A DNA stretch of 25,985 bases from an uncultured Gammaproteobacteria bacterium (GCA_905479545.1 CAJQNE010000331.1:1-25985); one strand, 5' to 3'; numbered from the stretch's first letter, positions 1 to 8,824 are shown. Numbers and translations: made by a program. The notes: generated by a model not told the origin, from the letters alone.

Positions 1-356
1 GGTGAAGCAGCGTGGGGCTGAGGGCCGGATGCCGCAATGGCGCCGACCAGGCAGCAGCGGTCGGCGATCCGCAATGGTGCAAAGCCGCTACCAGGCTCAC
101 GCATATTGACAACCTGACCCCGGAACACCCGTGCTGCGGCACCGATAATCTGGTCGCGGTCGGCAAAGAATCGCAGATCGTACATCCAGTTCTCGCCGCT
201 GGGTTGGACGGTTGGATTGGCGACGAACTCCTGAGCAAGGTAGTTCTGCACCGGCAGGGAATTCAGCCGGTTACGGCTTATATTGCGGCCAAGCACACCG
301 CCTTTGCCAGCATGGCCTGAGTAGGGTTTTAACACCCATGCTGCCCGGTTGCGATA
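1..356 (-). pseudogene. 5'-truncated ATP-grasp-like protein fragment, runs off left edge
   Basis: Reading the minus strand from 356 to the window edge gives an open frame with no start codon near its beginning; it follows a TGA at 359-357. The translation has an ATP-grasp look: WVLKPYSGHAGKGGVLGRN resembles the Lys-Pro and glycine-rich nucleotide loop. Further on, YDLRFF, GAAARVFRGQVVNMR and PGSGFAPL resemble the later metal- and nucleotide-binding strands of ATP-grasp ligases. No upstream domain is joined to it, because the preceding sequence is the 3' end of the sorting-tail protein in a different frame. It is therefore either the 3' part of a gene beheaded by a rearrangement near 345-360, or a gene with frameshifts. 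The exact family (for example glutathionylspermidine-synthase-like) is not certain, and the C-terminus lies outside the window. Confidence 0.5.
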
Positions 357-1110
357 TCAGTTTTCGTTTGTCAGTGAGTCCATCGCTACGGTTTTGGCCT
401 TGCTTTATCGCAAGGCCAAGCAGCCCTAGGCCGAACACGAATAACAGGCCCTCAGCGGGTAATGACACAGCAGCCACAGACGGTGCAGCGAGTCCGGTGA
501 TTGTGACTGATTGCAGCGTGGCGGGGTCGTTCGGGTCATCTGCCGTATCACGGCCAAATAGCGTTAGCACACCGGTATTGGTAAAGGCCGTTGCGTCGGT
601 GAGAATGGCTGGGAAATATGATTCATCGCGAATGCCGCCTCCCAATTGGTCGTTAAGCAGGGAGTCACCGTAGCGGAACGTTAATAAATCACCATCAGCG
701 GAACGGGATACCGAGGTCGGGCCTTTGTCTCCCGAGCCATCCAAACGGTAATTTACGTCAACTTCGAAGCCGTTATAACCGGATACCGTGAACGCGATAA
801 TTTCGAAGATGGGGGCAATCCCAATATTTATCGGGTCACGAATTCTGGGGCCGAATATCAGGGTGCCGAGGGTGTTCGATTCTTGCACCCGGTTTTGAAT
901 ATTGTAACTGGCGTTAACAAATGGCAATGCGCTACTGATGAAGACAGCGTCAAGCAGGTTATCTTGCTGAACCAATCCCCCGAGTTCAGGGCTTGCGAAC
1001 ACGGTGGTGCCAGTCGTGAATACCAAGCCTCCGGGATTTAGCGGCACAGCCAATGCGGGAGTGGAAAAGGCGAAGAAGGTAATCGCTGCGGCAGCGTGAA
1101 ACTTAAACAT
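271..1110 (-). CDS. Secreted protein with VPLPA/PEP-CTERM-like sorting tail
   Basis: The 279-residue product starts with a signal peptide (residues 1-21, cleavage after PALA). The middle is beta-rich and low in cysteine, without a domain I recognise. Residues 215-235 read VSLPA followed by a Gly/Leu/Phe-rich membrane segment and then a basic stretch, KQGQNR. This matches the layout of VPLPA or PEP-CTERM tails, which direct proteins to exosortase/archaeosortase-type sorting in exopolysaccharide-producing Gram-negatives. Such proteins normally end within about ten residues of the basic cluster. Here about 40 further residues follow, and the last 29 codons overlap the ATP-grasp fragment in another frame, so the natural stop has probably been lost. 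AAAAGGA lies eight bases before the ATG and supports the start. No exosortase gene is in the window. Confidence 0.65.
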   Translation of the reverse strand: MFKFHAAAAITFFAFSTPALAVPLNPGGLVFTTGTTVFASPELGGLVQQDNLLDAVFISSALPFVNASYNIQNRVQESNTLGTLIFGPRIRDPINIGIAPIFEIIAFTVSGYNGFEVDVNYRLDGSGDKGPTSVSRSADGDLLTFRYGDSLLNDQLGGGIRDESYFPAILTDATAFTNTGVLTLFGRDTADDPNDPATLQSVTITGLAAPSVAAVSLPAEGLLFVFGLGLLGLAIKQGQNRSDGLTDKRKLISQPGSMGVKTLLRPCWQRRCAWPQYKP

Positions 1111-1227
1111 CGTATTGTCCTTTTCAGCGAAGGTGTAACTGTAAGTGTAGTTCAGCTGACAATAATTTCCATTTTCACGATGTTTTGGATGTCATGGGCC
1201 GGATGCGCTGATTTTAAAGGCGGTATG

Positions 1228-1254
1228 CACGGCAGCACTAATCTCACTGCCGTG
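1228..1254. other. Perfect 8-bp inverted repeat, possible weak terminator
   Basis: CACGGCAG and CTGCCGTG form a perfect stem around an 11-nt loop, 41 bases past the stop of the cytochrome b561 gene. No T-run follows on the minus strand, so it would be at best a weak or factor-assisted terminator or an mRNA 3'-end stabiliser. The rest of the 1111-1294 gap shows only the leader of the sorting-tail gene. Confidence 0.35.
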
Positions 1255-1294
1255 ATAAAGACTTACGAGACCGTGTGCCTTACTAGCAGCCGGG

Positions 1295-1865
1295 TTAAGT
1301 TTTACCGTCTTCTTTAGACGTGCGTCCCGTCAGCATCCGGTTAAGAGTCTGGTCACGATCCTTAAAATGGTGCTTCAGTGCTGCGCCGATATGCAGTACT
1401 AATATTATTAACACGGCGTATGCGGCAATTTCATGAACTTCACCGGCAATGTCGTGGAGCAGTTCGTTCTTGGTAATGGCCGGAATGATGAACATCCCGA
1501 ATACGTCGATATTGCGGCCACCGAGCAGTGATCCGGCCATACCGGAAAGTGGCATAAGCACGATGGCGGCAAGTAAGCCATAGTGACTCCAATGGGCCAG
1601 CCGTAATTGCCAGGCCGGGCCGTCGCTAATGAGCGGCGGGAAGCCTTGCCACAATCTCCAACCGACCCGCCACAAAGCAAATGCCAATAGGATGCTGCCG
1701 GTGGCTTTATGGATGCCCATCAGTAAAGCGTTTGGTTTCTTTGGCAACTTCTACTTCGGCAAGGAATAAACCCAAGCCAAGCATGCCGAGAAAGGCAATG
1801 GCGAACAGCCAATGATTGAGTCGTGAAACCCGGTCGTACGTAGTGACTGTAGTTGATTCTGACAT
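1295..1865 (-). pseudogene. Cytochrome b561 family protein, frameshifted
   Basis: Cytochrome b561 proteins are four-helix, di-haem inner membrane electron carriers, often working with quinols. The gene starts at ATG 1865 with GGAG eight bases upstream. Its first 52 codons give YDRVSRLNHWLFAIAF, the classic first helix with a haem-ligand His, then stop at TAA 1709-1707. The remainder lies in another frame down to 1295: IHKATG, RVGWRLW, AHWSHYGLLAAIVLMPLSG, VHEIAAYAVLIILVLH. These supply the other helices and candidate haem His residues. The family continues directly from the end of helix 1 into the HKATG segment, so one extra base near 1711-1727 explains the break. Joined, the protein would be about 190 aa, normal for the family. 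Whether this is a true mutation or a read error cannot be told from sequence. A 3'-only protein from TTG 1747 would lack the first helix. Confidence 0.85.
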
Positions 1866-1976
1866 GTTAGAGTCTCCAAAAGGCCGGGTGCTTGTTTGAT
1901 AAATATTAGCCGTTAATGTGGTTGGGTAACACGGTATTCCGGTTGGGTTATATTGTTTTAGTTTCCTGATTAGTGT

Positions 1977-2075
1977 CGTATCTCAGACGAGTCGCAGCCA
2001 TGGGCAGCTCCTACAGAGGTTATGCCTTGTAGGAGCTGCCCATGGCTGCGACCGATCCGGCGGAACTGAGATACG
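1977..2075. repeat. REP-like element: nested inverted repeat, copy 1
   Basis: Two arms, 1991-2015 and 2028-2052, are perfect 25-bp reverse complements around a 12-nt loop. Outside them, CGTATCTCAG (1977-1986) pairs with CTGAGATACG (2066-2075). The arm carries GTAGGAGCTGCCCATGGCTG, of the GTAG-start type seen in REP palindromes of pseudomonads and xanthomonads. An almost identical element lies at 25823-25886. It sits just past the stop of the NmrA-like gene and could act as a 3' mRNA hairpin for the efflux operon. Confidence 0.85.
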
Positions 2076-2080
2076 GTTAA

Positions 2081-2971
2081 TCAGATTGAATTTTGCTCCT
2101 GCGAGTGTTCAGCCAGTAAACGTTTCAATGCAACGAATATCGATTCTGCCGGCTCGCCGGTTAGCCGTTCTATGTGGTCGGTAGCACGGGCAAACTCGCC
2201 GCCGTCTATGCCGCGACAGAGCGATAATCGGCGTTCTGTTTCGCTTTCAGTTTCGCCTTCTTTAATACCGCGCTGCAGAAACTCATCAGCCGTGATGCTA
2301 CGAAATTCTATGCTGTTGCCCGTTAAGCGGCTGAGCACATTGGCTACTTCGGGAATCGCAATAGCGGCGGGGCCGGTTAGCTCTAGTACTTCCCCCTGCA
2401 GGCTGGGTTTACGGGCTGCGGCAGCCGTGGCACGGGCGACATCCAAGCGACTGACGTAGCTGCAGTGGCTGCCGTGTCCGGGATAGGGTAGCTCACCCCA
2501 CTGGCTGAGTTGCGGGGCCCATTCGGCCAATGCGTCGATACACAATGCCCGACGCAGAATCAGCCACTCCAGCCCCGAACTGCGCAGCGCTGATTCGGCA
2601 TACAGCAGGAACGGTGTCATTAACACCTGAGAGTCAGGTCGTGCGCAGCATAGCGATAGCAATAGCACACGACGCACATTCGCCGTCTTGGCGGCAGCGA
2701 TCATCTGACTATGCTGCAGAATAGCGGGCTCAGATGAATCGCTGGCGGGTATCAAAATCAAGGTGTCGACGTCAGCAAAAGCGGCCTCCGCGCTGCGGCA
2801 GTCGTTGGAGTCGATAGGGCGTTTATTGATAGCACTTTCAGTGGTGCTATCGGTCAGCACATACGAGCAACTACCCGCCGCCACGATTTTTTCAGGCGGC
2901 AGACCTTGCGCCAATAACTGATCAACAATCTGGCTGGCCAACCGACCGCAGGACGACACGACTCCTATCAT
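2081..2971 (-). CDS. NmrA-like NAD(P)-binding Rossmann protein
   Basis: This roughly 296-aa protein belongs to the atypical short-chain dehydrogenase group (NmrA/quinone oxidoreductase QorB-like). It starts with a beta strand and glycine turn (MIGVVSSCGRLASQIVDQLL). It continues with VDTLILIPASDS, an ANVRRVLLLS strand, SGLEWLILRRAL and a substrate-domain strand, GEVLELTGPAAI, typical of the family. The glycine motif is SSCGRLA instead of the usual TGATGQLG, so cofactor binding may be altered or relaxed. I place the start at ATG 2971, which overlaps the stop of the outer-membrane gene as TGATG; a GTG at 2974 is also possible. This implies translational coupling and makes it the fourth gene of the efflux operon. 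Members of the family act as quinone reductases or redox sensors; the substrate here is unknown. Confidence 0.75.
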   Translation of the reverse strand: MIGVVSSCGRLASQIVDQLLAQGLPPEKIVAAGSCSYVLTDSTTESAINKRPIDSNDCRSAEAAFADVDTLILIPASDSSEPAILQHSQMIAAAKTANVRRVLLLSLCCARPDSQVLMTPFLLYAESALRSSGLEWLILRRALCIDALAEWAPQLSQWGELPYPGHGSHCSYVSRLDVARATAAAARKPSLQGEVLELTGPAAIAIPEVANVLSRLTGNSIEFRSITADEFLQRGIKEGETESETERRLSLCRGIDGGEFARATDHIERLTGEPAESIFVALKRLLAEHSQEQNSI

Positions 2972-4440
2972 CACGAACCCGCAGCGGGGTAGCCGATTTG
3001 TGAAACTGAGCCGTCAGGCAGCAGCGATTGCCAGCCGCCACCTAAAGCCTTGTAGAGACGGATGAGGTTGGAGGTAATCAGCGCATTGCTGACCGCCAAA
3101 GCATCCTCCGCCGTCAGGCGCGAACGGTCGGCATCCAGCACATCAAGGAAGGTGCTCAGACCGGCGTCGTAGCGCGACCGCGCCAGTTCAGCGGCGCGAC
3201 TAGCGGCCTTGGCAGATTGTTGCAGTGAGCGGTAACTCAGCTGCTCATTGGCGTAGGCGGCGAGGGCGTTTTCGACTTCCTCTGCAGCGGTTAGCACGGC
3301 GCTTTCCCAGGCGATGGCGGCCTGTTCCTGTAGCGCATTCTGTACCTCGATCTGGCTGCGAATTTTGCCGCCTTCAAACAGCCTCCAGCTCACTACTGAA
3401 CCAATGCCAAAAGTACGGCTGGCCATTTCAAATAGGTTGCTGGTGCTTAACGACTCCAGACCAATGGAGCCGGTCAAACCGAGTTTCGGATACAACTCTG
3501 CGGTGGCAACACCGATGCGAGCCGTGGCCGCCGCAAGCTGGCGTTCGGCGCTGCGGATATCGGGACGGCGACGCATGACTTGCGCCGGTACGCCTATCGC
3601 TACTTCGATGGGCGGGTTGGGTACCGGTTGGTTACCTGCCAGCATTCCATCGATGGTTCCGGCCGGTTGGCCGAGCAGCGTTGCTAGCCGGTTGCGGGCT
3701 TGTTCAATGCTGGTAGCCAGCGAAGGCAGCTGCGCACGGGTGCTTTCGACATTGCTGCGGGCCCGTTGCAAATCAAGTTCTTCAACCAGCCCGGCCCGCT
3801 GTTGCGACTGAATCAGCTCAAACGTTTCCTGCTGGCTGGCGAGGTTCTCCTTAGCAATTTCCAGCCTGGCCTGGAAGCTACGCAGTTCGACGTAGTTCAG
3901 GGAAACCTCAGCGAGCACTGATACCAGTGTATCCCGCTGCGATTCGGCGCTGGCTTGTAGGTCGGCGTCGGCCGCTTCGTTGGCGCGGCGTATGCCGCCG
4001 AACAAGTCGGCTTCCCAGCCCGCATCAAAGCCGGTGGAGTACAGATCGTTAACCGAACCACCTGCTGCAGCAGTATTCTCACTGCTACCAATGCGCTGCG
4101 CCGAACCGCTGGCGCTGAGCGTCGGGAAACGGTCGCCGCGGCTCACGCCACGCTGGGCACGAGCCTGCCGTAGTCTGGATGCGGCGGCACGCAGGTCCAA
4201 ATTGCTGCTGACGGCTTGATCGATTAGCTGATTGAGTGTGCTGTCGTTGAGCGTGCGCCACCATGTGGTTAGCTCGGTGGGGTTCTTCGGTGTGAGGCCA
4301 GCATCCCGACGCATTTCCTGAAAGCCTTCCGGTGTGGCGGTTGCTACCGGTACGGGAGCCTGATAATCCGGCCCGACCGTGGCGCATGCACCTAGTAACA
4401 AGCTGCTGCTGAGGGCTAAAGCGGTACGAAACTGTCTCAT
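2971..4440 (-). CDS. RND efflux outer membrane lipoprotein (OprM/NodT family)
   Basis: The 489-aa protein is the outer membrane channel of a tripartite efflux pump. It opens with a lipoprotein signal ending LLLGAC (lipid-bearing Cys19), then VGPDYQAPVP, the usual OprM-type start. Two repeats of long helices follow: a first block with SSNLDLRAAASRLRQARAQRG, and a second with VMRRRPDIRSAERQLAAATARIGVATAELYPKLGLTG. The phrase RRPDIR..E..L..A.A.IG.A.A..YP is a hallmark of the family. Length is typical. Its ATG overlaps the stop of the pump gene as ATGA, and its stop overlaps the start of the NmrA-like gene, so all are one transcript. Confidence 0.95.
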   Translation of the reverse strand: MRQFRTALALSSSLLLGACATVGPDYQAPVPVATATPEGFQEMRRDAGLTPKNPTELTTWWRTLNDSTLNQLIDQAVSSNLDLRAAASRLRQARAQRGVSRGDRFPTLSASGSAQRIGSSENTAAAGGSVNDLYSTGFDAGWEADLFGGIRRANEAADADLQASAESQRDTLVSVLAEVSLNYVELRSFQARLEIAKENLASQQETFELIQSQQRAGLVEELDLQRARSNVESTRAQLPSLATSIEQARNRLATLLGQPAGTIDGMLAGNQPVPNPPIEVAIGVPAQVMRRRPDIRSAERQLAAATARIGVATAELYPKLGLTGSIGLESLSTSNLFEMASRTFGIGSVVSWRLFEGGKIRSQIEVQNALQEQAAIAWESAVLTAAEEVENALAAYANEQLSYRSLQQSAKAASRAAELARSRYDAGLSTFLDVLDADRSRLTAEDALAVSNALITSNLIRLYKALGGGWQSLLPDGSVSQIGYPAAGS

Positions 4441-7400
4441 GAGTGGCTCTCCTGAATGAGTGGCTTATTGTTAGGGTTGGACGCTGACGTTTCGTCATCC
4501 GCGGCTGTGCGTTTGGCTTTTTCCCGCACGGTCTGCACCAGCGCGTAGAAGCCGGGCACCATCAATGTGCCGATTACCGTAGCGGCCGCCATGCCGGCAA
4601 ACACCACCATGCCGAGTGATTGTCGTGCTCCCGCGCCTGCGCCCGTGGCTATTACCAGCGGCAAAATGCCGAGCATGAACGACAGTGCAGTCATCATAAC
4701 GGCGCGGAAACGCAGTCGGGCAGCGGTGCTGGCGGCGTTGGCAATGCTATCGCCGTGTTCGTCGCGGCGCTGCTTGGCGAACTCCACGATTACGATGGCT
4801 TGTTTGGTGGATAAGCCCGCCAACATGATCAGGCCGATCTGTGCGTAGAGGTCCATGCTGCTTTCGGTTAGCAATACACCGAGCAGTGCGCCAGCGACAG
4901 CGATGGGCACAATCAGCAATACCGCGATTGGAATTGCCCAGCTTTCGTATTGAGCGACGAGGAACAGGAATACGAACACCAACGACAGCAGCAAAATTGG
5001 CGCGATGCCGGCGGACTGCTTTTCCTGTAGCGAGGCGCCCGTCCATTCGTAAGTGAAACCAGAGGGTAAGTGTTTGGCGGCCAGCTCCTCCATCACTAAC
5101 AGCGCTTCACCGGAACTAACCCCTGCTGCCGGCGTGCCACTAATACTCGCGGAGAGGAACTGGTTATAACGCTTCAACGTTTCCGGGCCTAAGGCGGGAG
5201 TGACGCTGCTGACCGCTGACAGGGGAACCATTTTGCCGCTATTACTGCGCACATAAAGCTTGCCGATATCATCCGGTTCGTCGCGGAAGTTATTGTCGGC
5301 TTGCAGTATCACTTTATAAACCCGGCCGTTGCGGTTGAAGTCATTAACGGTGAGTGAACCAAGGTTAGCCTGCAGCGTGGTGAAAATTTCGCTGATGTTT
5401 ACATCCAACAACTGCGCCTGGTCGCGGTCGACATCCAGTTTTAATTGCGGCACACCCGCCGAGTAGGTGGTGTAGACGCGTTGCAGGCGTGGGTCTTGAT
5501 TGGCTGCATAGATGAGTCCACGCGCAGCGGCGGCCAGAGCTTCTGGCCCCGCACCTGCCTGGTCTTTCAAGGTGAACTCAAATCCACCGCTGCTGCCGAC
5601 GCCACGAATGGCGGGTGGCGTGAAAGCGATAACGGATGCGCCGGCAATGCTGCCGAGTTCGCCATACATGCGTCTGGCGATTTGCTGGGCAGCCAGGTTT
5701 GGTTCGGTACGCGCGTCCCAGGGGTGCAGTCTGGCGATGGCCAGACCAACATTCGAGCCAGAACCCGCCAGCAACGAGAAACCCCGCACCGATATCACTT
5801 CGGCGACGCCATCCATCGCTTGAACTCGTGCGTCAACGTCAGTCATGATTTTGTCAGTGCGTTCCAGTGAGGCACCGTCGGGTAGTTGAATGTTAAGAAA
5901 AACTACCCCCTGATCTTCATCAGGCAGGAAGCCACTGGGCGTGTTCTGGAACAAGTAAGCGGCGGCACCCGCCGTTACCAACAAAGCCAGCAAAGTAATA
6001 ACTATGTGCCGGGCGAGAAAACCTGCCGCGCCGGTATAGCCACCAGTCAGCTTGTTGAAACCGGTATTAAACCAACGCAGCGGCGCGACAGGTTGTTGAC
6101 CATTATTCGCCCGCAACAGCGTTGCGCACAGCGCCGGGCTGAGGGTTAGGGCAACGAGGGACGAAATGCCGACCGATATCGCAATGGTTAGCGCAAATTG
6201 CTGATAGAGCTTGCCCGCTACGCCCGGCGTAAAGGCGACAGGTACAAATACCGCCAGTAGAACCAGCGTAGAGGCGATAACCGGGCCGGTTACTTCCCGC
6301 ATGGCAACGATGGACGCTTGTTTGGGTTTTAGCCCTTCTTCCAGATGTCGCTGGACGTTCTCGATTACCAAAATGGCATCATCAACGACGACACCCACCG
6401 CAAGAATAAGCCCGAATAGAGTAATGGTATTGATTGAGAAACCGGTGGCAAGAAATACCGCAAAGGTGCCCACTAGCGACACGGGAATAGCGAGCGCTGG
6501 TATCAATGTCGCGCGCCAGTCCTGCAGGAAAATAAACACCACGGCAATGACCAGTGCCAGGGCAATTAGCAGCGTTATTATTAGTTCTTCCAAAGAAATG
6601 CGTATGAAGTCGGTAACGTCGTAGGCCAGTTTATATTCCACATCGGCGGGGAAGTTTTTGGCGAGTTCCGCCATTTTTGCTTCCACGCCAGAGGCCACAT
6701 CGAGCGCGTTTGCCTCAGGCAGTTGGTACACCGCAAACAGCACCGCTGGCCGACCGTTGAAGCGGCTAAAGGCGCTGTAGGATTTTGAGCCGAGTTCTAC
6801 TCGCGCCACATCGCTGAGCCGCAAGATGCTGCCATTGTTTTCGCTACGCAGCACAATGTTGCCGAACTCTTCGGGTTCTTCCAGTCGGCCTTGGGTACTT
6901 ACGGTGTACTGATATTGCTGCAGTTCCGGTGTTGGAGCCTGGCCGATTTGACCCGCAGCTGCCTGCACGTTTTGATCCTGAATGGCAGCAGAAATATCGC
7001 TGGTGGTCAGGTTCAGATCGGTCATTCGGTTGGGGTCGAGCCATACCCGCATGCCGTAATCCTGAGCACCAAATATTGAGGCGTTACCGACGCCTTCCAC
7101 CCGCGAGAGGCTATCGAGTACGTTCACTGTGCTGTAGTTCGAGAGGAACAGTTGGTCGTAGCTTTCTTCTGGTGAATAGATGGCGTAGACCTGAAGCATT
7201 GATGTTGATTGTTTCCGCACCGTTAACCCCTGTGCGGCAACTACCGAGGGTAGCTGCGAGGTCGCTAGCGAAACCCGGTTCTGTACGTTAACGGCTGCCA
7301 AATCCGGGTCGGCATTAAGATCAAAAGTAATGTTGAGCGTATAAGAACCGCTGCTGCTGGTAGATGACATGTAAGACATCCCCTCAACACCGTTAACCTG

Positions 7401-7604
7401 CTCTTCGATAATGCCAGCCACCGTGGCTTCCACTACCTCGGCACTCGCGCCGGGGTAGACAGCTGAAACCTGAACCTGCGGCGGTGCAATTTGTGGGTAC
7501 TGGGCAATCGGCAGTGCACCAATGGCGATGATGCCAGCGAGCGTTATGACGATAGATATCACCAGCGCGAAGCGCGGCCGGTTGATAAAGAATTGGCTAA
7601 ACAT
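4437..7604 (-). CDS. HAE1-family RND multidrug efflux transporter (AcrB/MexB-like)
   Basis: At 1055 aa this is a full-length proton-driven RND pump that exports hydrophobic and amphiphilic compounds from the periplasm and inner membrane. It begins MFSQFFINRPRFALVISIVI, the conserved first membrane helix. The porter-domain start PIAQYPQIAPPQVQVSAVYPGA is near-identical to MexB/AcrB. In helix 4, the pair of Asp in VGVVVDDAILVIENV is the proton relay, and FTPGVAGKLYQQFALTIA and LSPALCATLL are further family marks. The second half repeats the architecture (SGFLPDEDQG, LIMLAGLSTKQAIVIVEFAK, GMAAATVIGTLMVPGFYAL). The Lys in the LSTKQAIVIVEFAK helix 10 is present. Only five bases separate it from the fusion-protein gene, with AAAGGA as ribosome site. 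No break was seen. Confidence 0.97.
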   Translation of the reverse strand: MFSQFFINRPRFALVISIVITLAGIIAIGALPIAQYPQIAPPQVQVSAVYPGASAEVVEATVAGIIEEQVNGVEGMSYMSSTSSSGSYTLNITFDLNADPDLAAVNVQNRVSLATSQLPSVVAAQGLTVRKQSTSMLQVYAIYSPEESYDQLFLSNYSTVNVLDSLSRVEGVGNASIFGAQDYGMRVWLDPNRMTDLNLTTSDISAAIQDQNVQAAAGQIGQAPTPELQQYQYTVSTQGRLEEPEEFGNIVLRSENNGSILRLSDVARVELGSKSYSAFSRFNGRPAVLFAVYQLPEANALDVASGVEAKMAELAKNFPADVEYKLAYDVTDFIRISLEELIITLLIALALVIAVVFIFLQDWRATLIPALAIPVSLVGTFAVFLATGFSINTITLFGLILAVGVVVDDAILVIENVQRHLEEGLKPKQASIVAMREVTGPVIASTLVLLAVFVPVAFTPGVAGKLYQQFALTIAISVGISSLVALTLSPALCATLLRANNGQQPVAPLRWFNTGFNKLTGGYTGAAGFLARHIVITLLALLVTAGAAAYLFQNTPSGFLPDEDQGVVFLNIQLPDGASLERTDKIMTDVDARVQAMDGVAEVISVRGFSLLAGSGSNVGLAIARLHPWDARTEPNLAAQQIARRMYGELGSIAGASVIAFTPPAIRGVGSSGGFEFTLKDQAGAGPEALAAAARGLIYAANQDPRLQRVYTTYSAGVPQLKLDVDRDQAQLLDVNISEIFTTLQANLGSLTVNDFNRNGRVYKVILQADNNFRDEPDDIGKLYVRSNSGKMVPLSAVSSVTPALGPETLKRYNQFLSASISGTPAAGVSSGEALLVMEELAAKHLPSGFTYEWTGASLQEKQSAGIAPILLLSLVFVFLFLVAQYESWAIPIAVLLIVPIAVAGALLGVLLTESSMDLYAQIGLIMLAGLSTKQAIVIVEFAKQRRDEHGDSIANAASTAARLRFRAVMMTALSFMLGILPLVIATGAGAGARQSLGMVVFAGMAAATVIGTLMVPGFYALVQTVREKAKRTAADDETSASNPNNKPLIQESHS

Positions 7605-7609
7605 AGTGA

Positions 7610-8824
7610 TTATCCTTTGGGGCCGATAAGGCCAGCACGAGGATCAGCAACGTTGGTCGTTACCTTCGCGCCGGGCCGGACTTTCTGCAGGCCGGCGTAA
7701 ATCACCTGTTCGCCCGGCTCAACACCGGATTCAATGACCCAGTCGATATCCAACCGATCACCCATTGTTACCCGTCGTTGTTCAACAGTGCCTTCGCCAT
7801 CAACCACCAGCACGTAGTAACCGTTTTGGTCCTGCTGCACGCTGGATTGCGGAACGACATTTTGTTCGCTGAGCGCTCCACGTTGCACCGAAATGTTAAC
7901 GAACTGGCCGGGGCGAATCAGCCCTTGCGGGTTAGGGAAGCTAGCGCGAATTTCCAGCGTGCCGGTCGACGGACTAATTTCGTTAGCAACAAAATCCATC
8001 GTGCCGCTATGCGGGTACTCAGTGCCGTCTGAGAGCAGTAGCCGTGGCGTGAAGAAGTTCATATCCGGGCGGCCAAGGCCCTGTTGCTGGCGGGCCAGCA
8101 TAAACTGGGTGGAGACTCGCTCACTCACACCAAAAGTAACGTTGATAGGGTCGAGTTGAACGATAGTAGCGAGCACGCCGCTGGTGGGGCCCACCAGGTT
8201 GCCGACATCGACCGATGCAGTGCCAATGCGGCCACTGATAGGCGCTTTAATGCGGGTATAGCCGACATTAATATCGCTGAGCTGCAATTGCGCCCTGGCC
8301 TGTTCCAGCTGCGCGGTGGTTTGCAGCAAGTCGTTGACGGCCTGTTCCATGGTGTTAGCAGATACGCCACCGGCTTTAACCGACCGCAGACGATTTCGGT
8401 ATTTGCGGGCTTTCTCGTAAGCCGCCTCGGCATTGGCTACGGCAGCGGCCATCACGGCGCTGTTAGCGTTGTACTGAACCGGGTCAATCTCAAATAACAG
8501 CTGGCCCTGAGTGACCTCCGTACCTTCGACAAAGTCGCGTTGCTCAAGCACACCTTCAACACGAGCGAAGAGCTCAACCCGCTCAACAGCACTGGTACGA
8601 CCCACATAGCTGGCACTATCGGCTACCGCGCGGGTAATTACCGGTGTAACCGTAACGGACGGTGGCGGCGGGGCGGCAGGCGCGGCATTGGCGGTGGCCG
8701 TATCGGAGCTGCCCGGTGGAGTGCAGGCACTTAGCAGCAACACGAGCCCTAAGCCGGTGAATGCTGTTCTGGATAAAAAAGGGTTGGGTCGCTGGCTAGC
8801 GACGACAGGAAGTGAGCCTGACAT
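7610..8824 (-). CDS. RND efflux membrane fusion lipoprotein (AcrA/MexA-like)
   Basis: The 404-aa protein is the periplasmic adaptor that couples the pump to the outer membrane channel. A lipoprotein signal ends LLLSAC (Cys34), followed by an Ala/Pro linker. The order of parts is typical. First come the barrel-sandwich half (AVADSASYVGRTSAVERVELFARVEGVLEQRDFVEGTEV) and the alpha-helical hairpin (about residues 115-185, SVKAGGVSANTMEQAVNDLL). Then come the returning lipoyl half (IKAPISGRIGTASVDVGNLV), the beta-barrel (DPINVTFGVSER) and the membrane-proximal domain with LIRPGQFVNISVQRG. It is the first gene of the operon, 129 bp from the divergent LysR gene. The signal peptide is preceded by an N-terminal extension of about 15 residues, so a later start is conceivable, but ATG 8824 is the only obvious one. 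Confidence 0.95.
   Translation of the reverse strand: MSGSLPVVASQRPNPFLSRTAFTGLGLVLLLSACTPPGSSDTATANAAPAAPPPPSVTVTPVITRAVADSASYVGRTSAVERVELFARVEGVLEQRDFVEGTEVTQGQLLFEIDPVQYNANSAVMAAAVANAEAAYEKARKYRNRLRSVKAGGVSANTMEQAVNDLLQTTAQLEQARAQLQLSDINVGYTRIKAPISGRIGTASVDVGNLVGPTSGVLATIVQLDPINVTFGVSERVSTQFMLARQQQGLGRPDMNFFTPRLLLSDGTEYPHSGTMDFVANEISPSTGTLEIRASFPNPQGLIRPGQFVNISVQRGALSEQNVVPQSSVQQDQNGYYVLVVDGEGTVEQRRVTMGDRLDIDWVIESGVEPGEQVIYAGLQKVRPGAKVTTNVADPRAGLIGPKG

Noticed and set aside
12..320. Plus-strand open frame of 102 codons
   Set aside because: The opposite strand gives the ATP-grasp-like sequence with recognisable motifs; the plus-strand translation has none.
1096..1317. Plus-strand open frame of 73 codons
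   Set aside because: It overlaps the starts and ends of two minus-strand genes, has no ribosome site and no coding character.
1991..2052. Inverted repeat as part of a CRISPR array
   Set aside because: There is a single palindrome with no regular direct repeats or spacers; the second copy is 24 kb away.
5445..5870. Long plus-strand frames opposite the RND pump gene
   Set aside because: They are antisense to a clearly conserved 1055-aa protein and show no motif.
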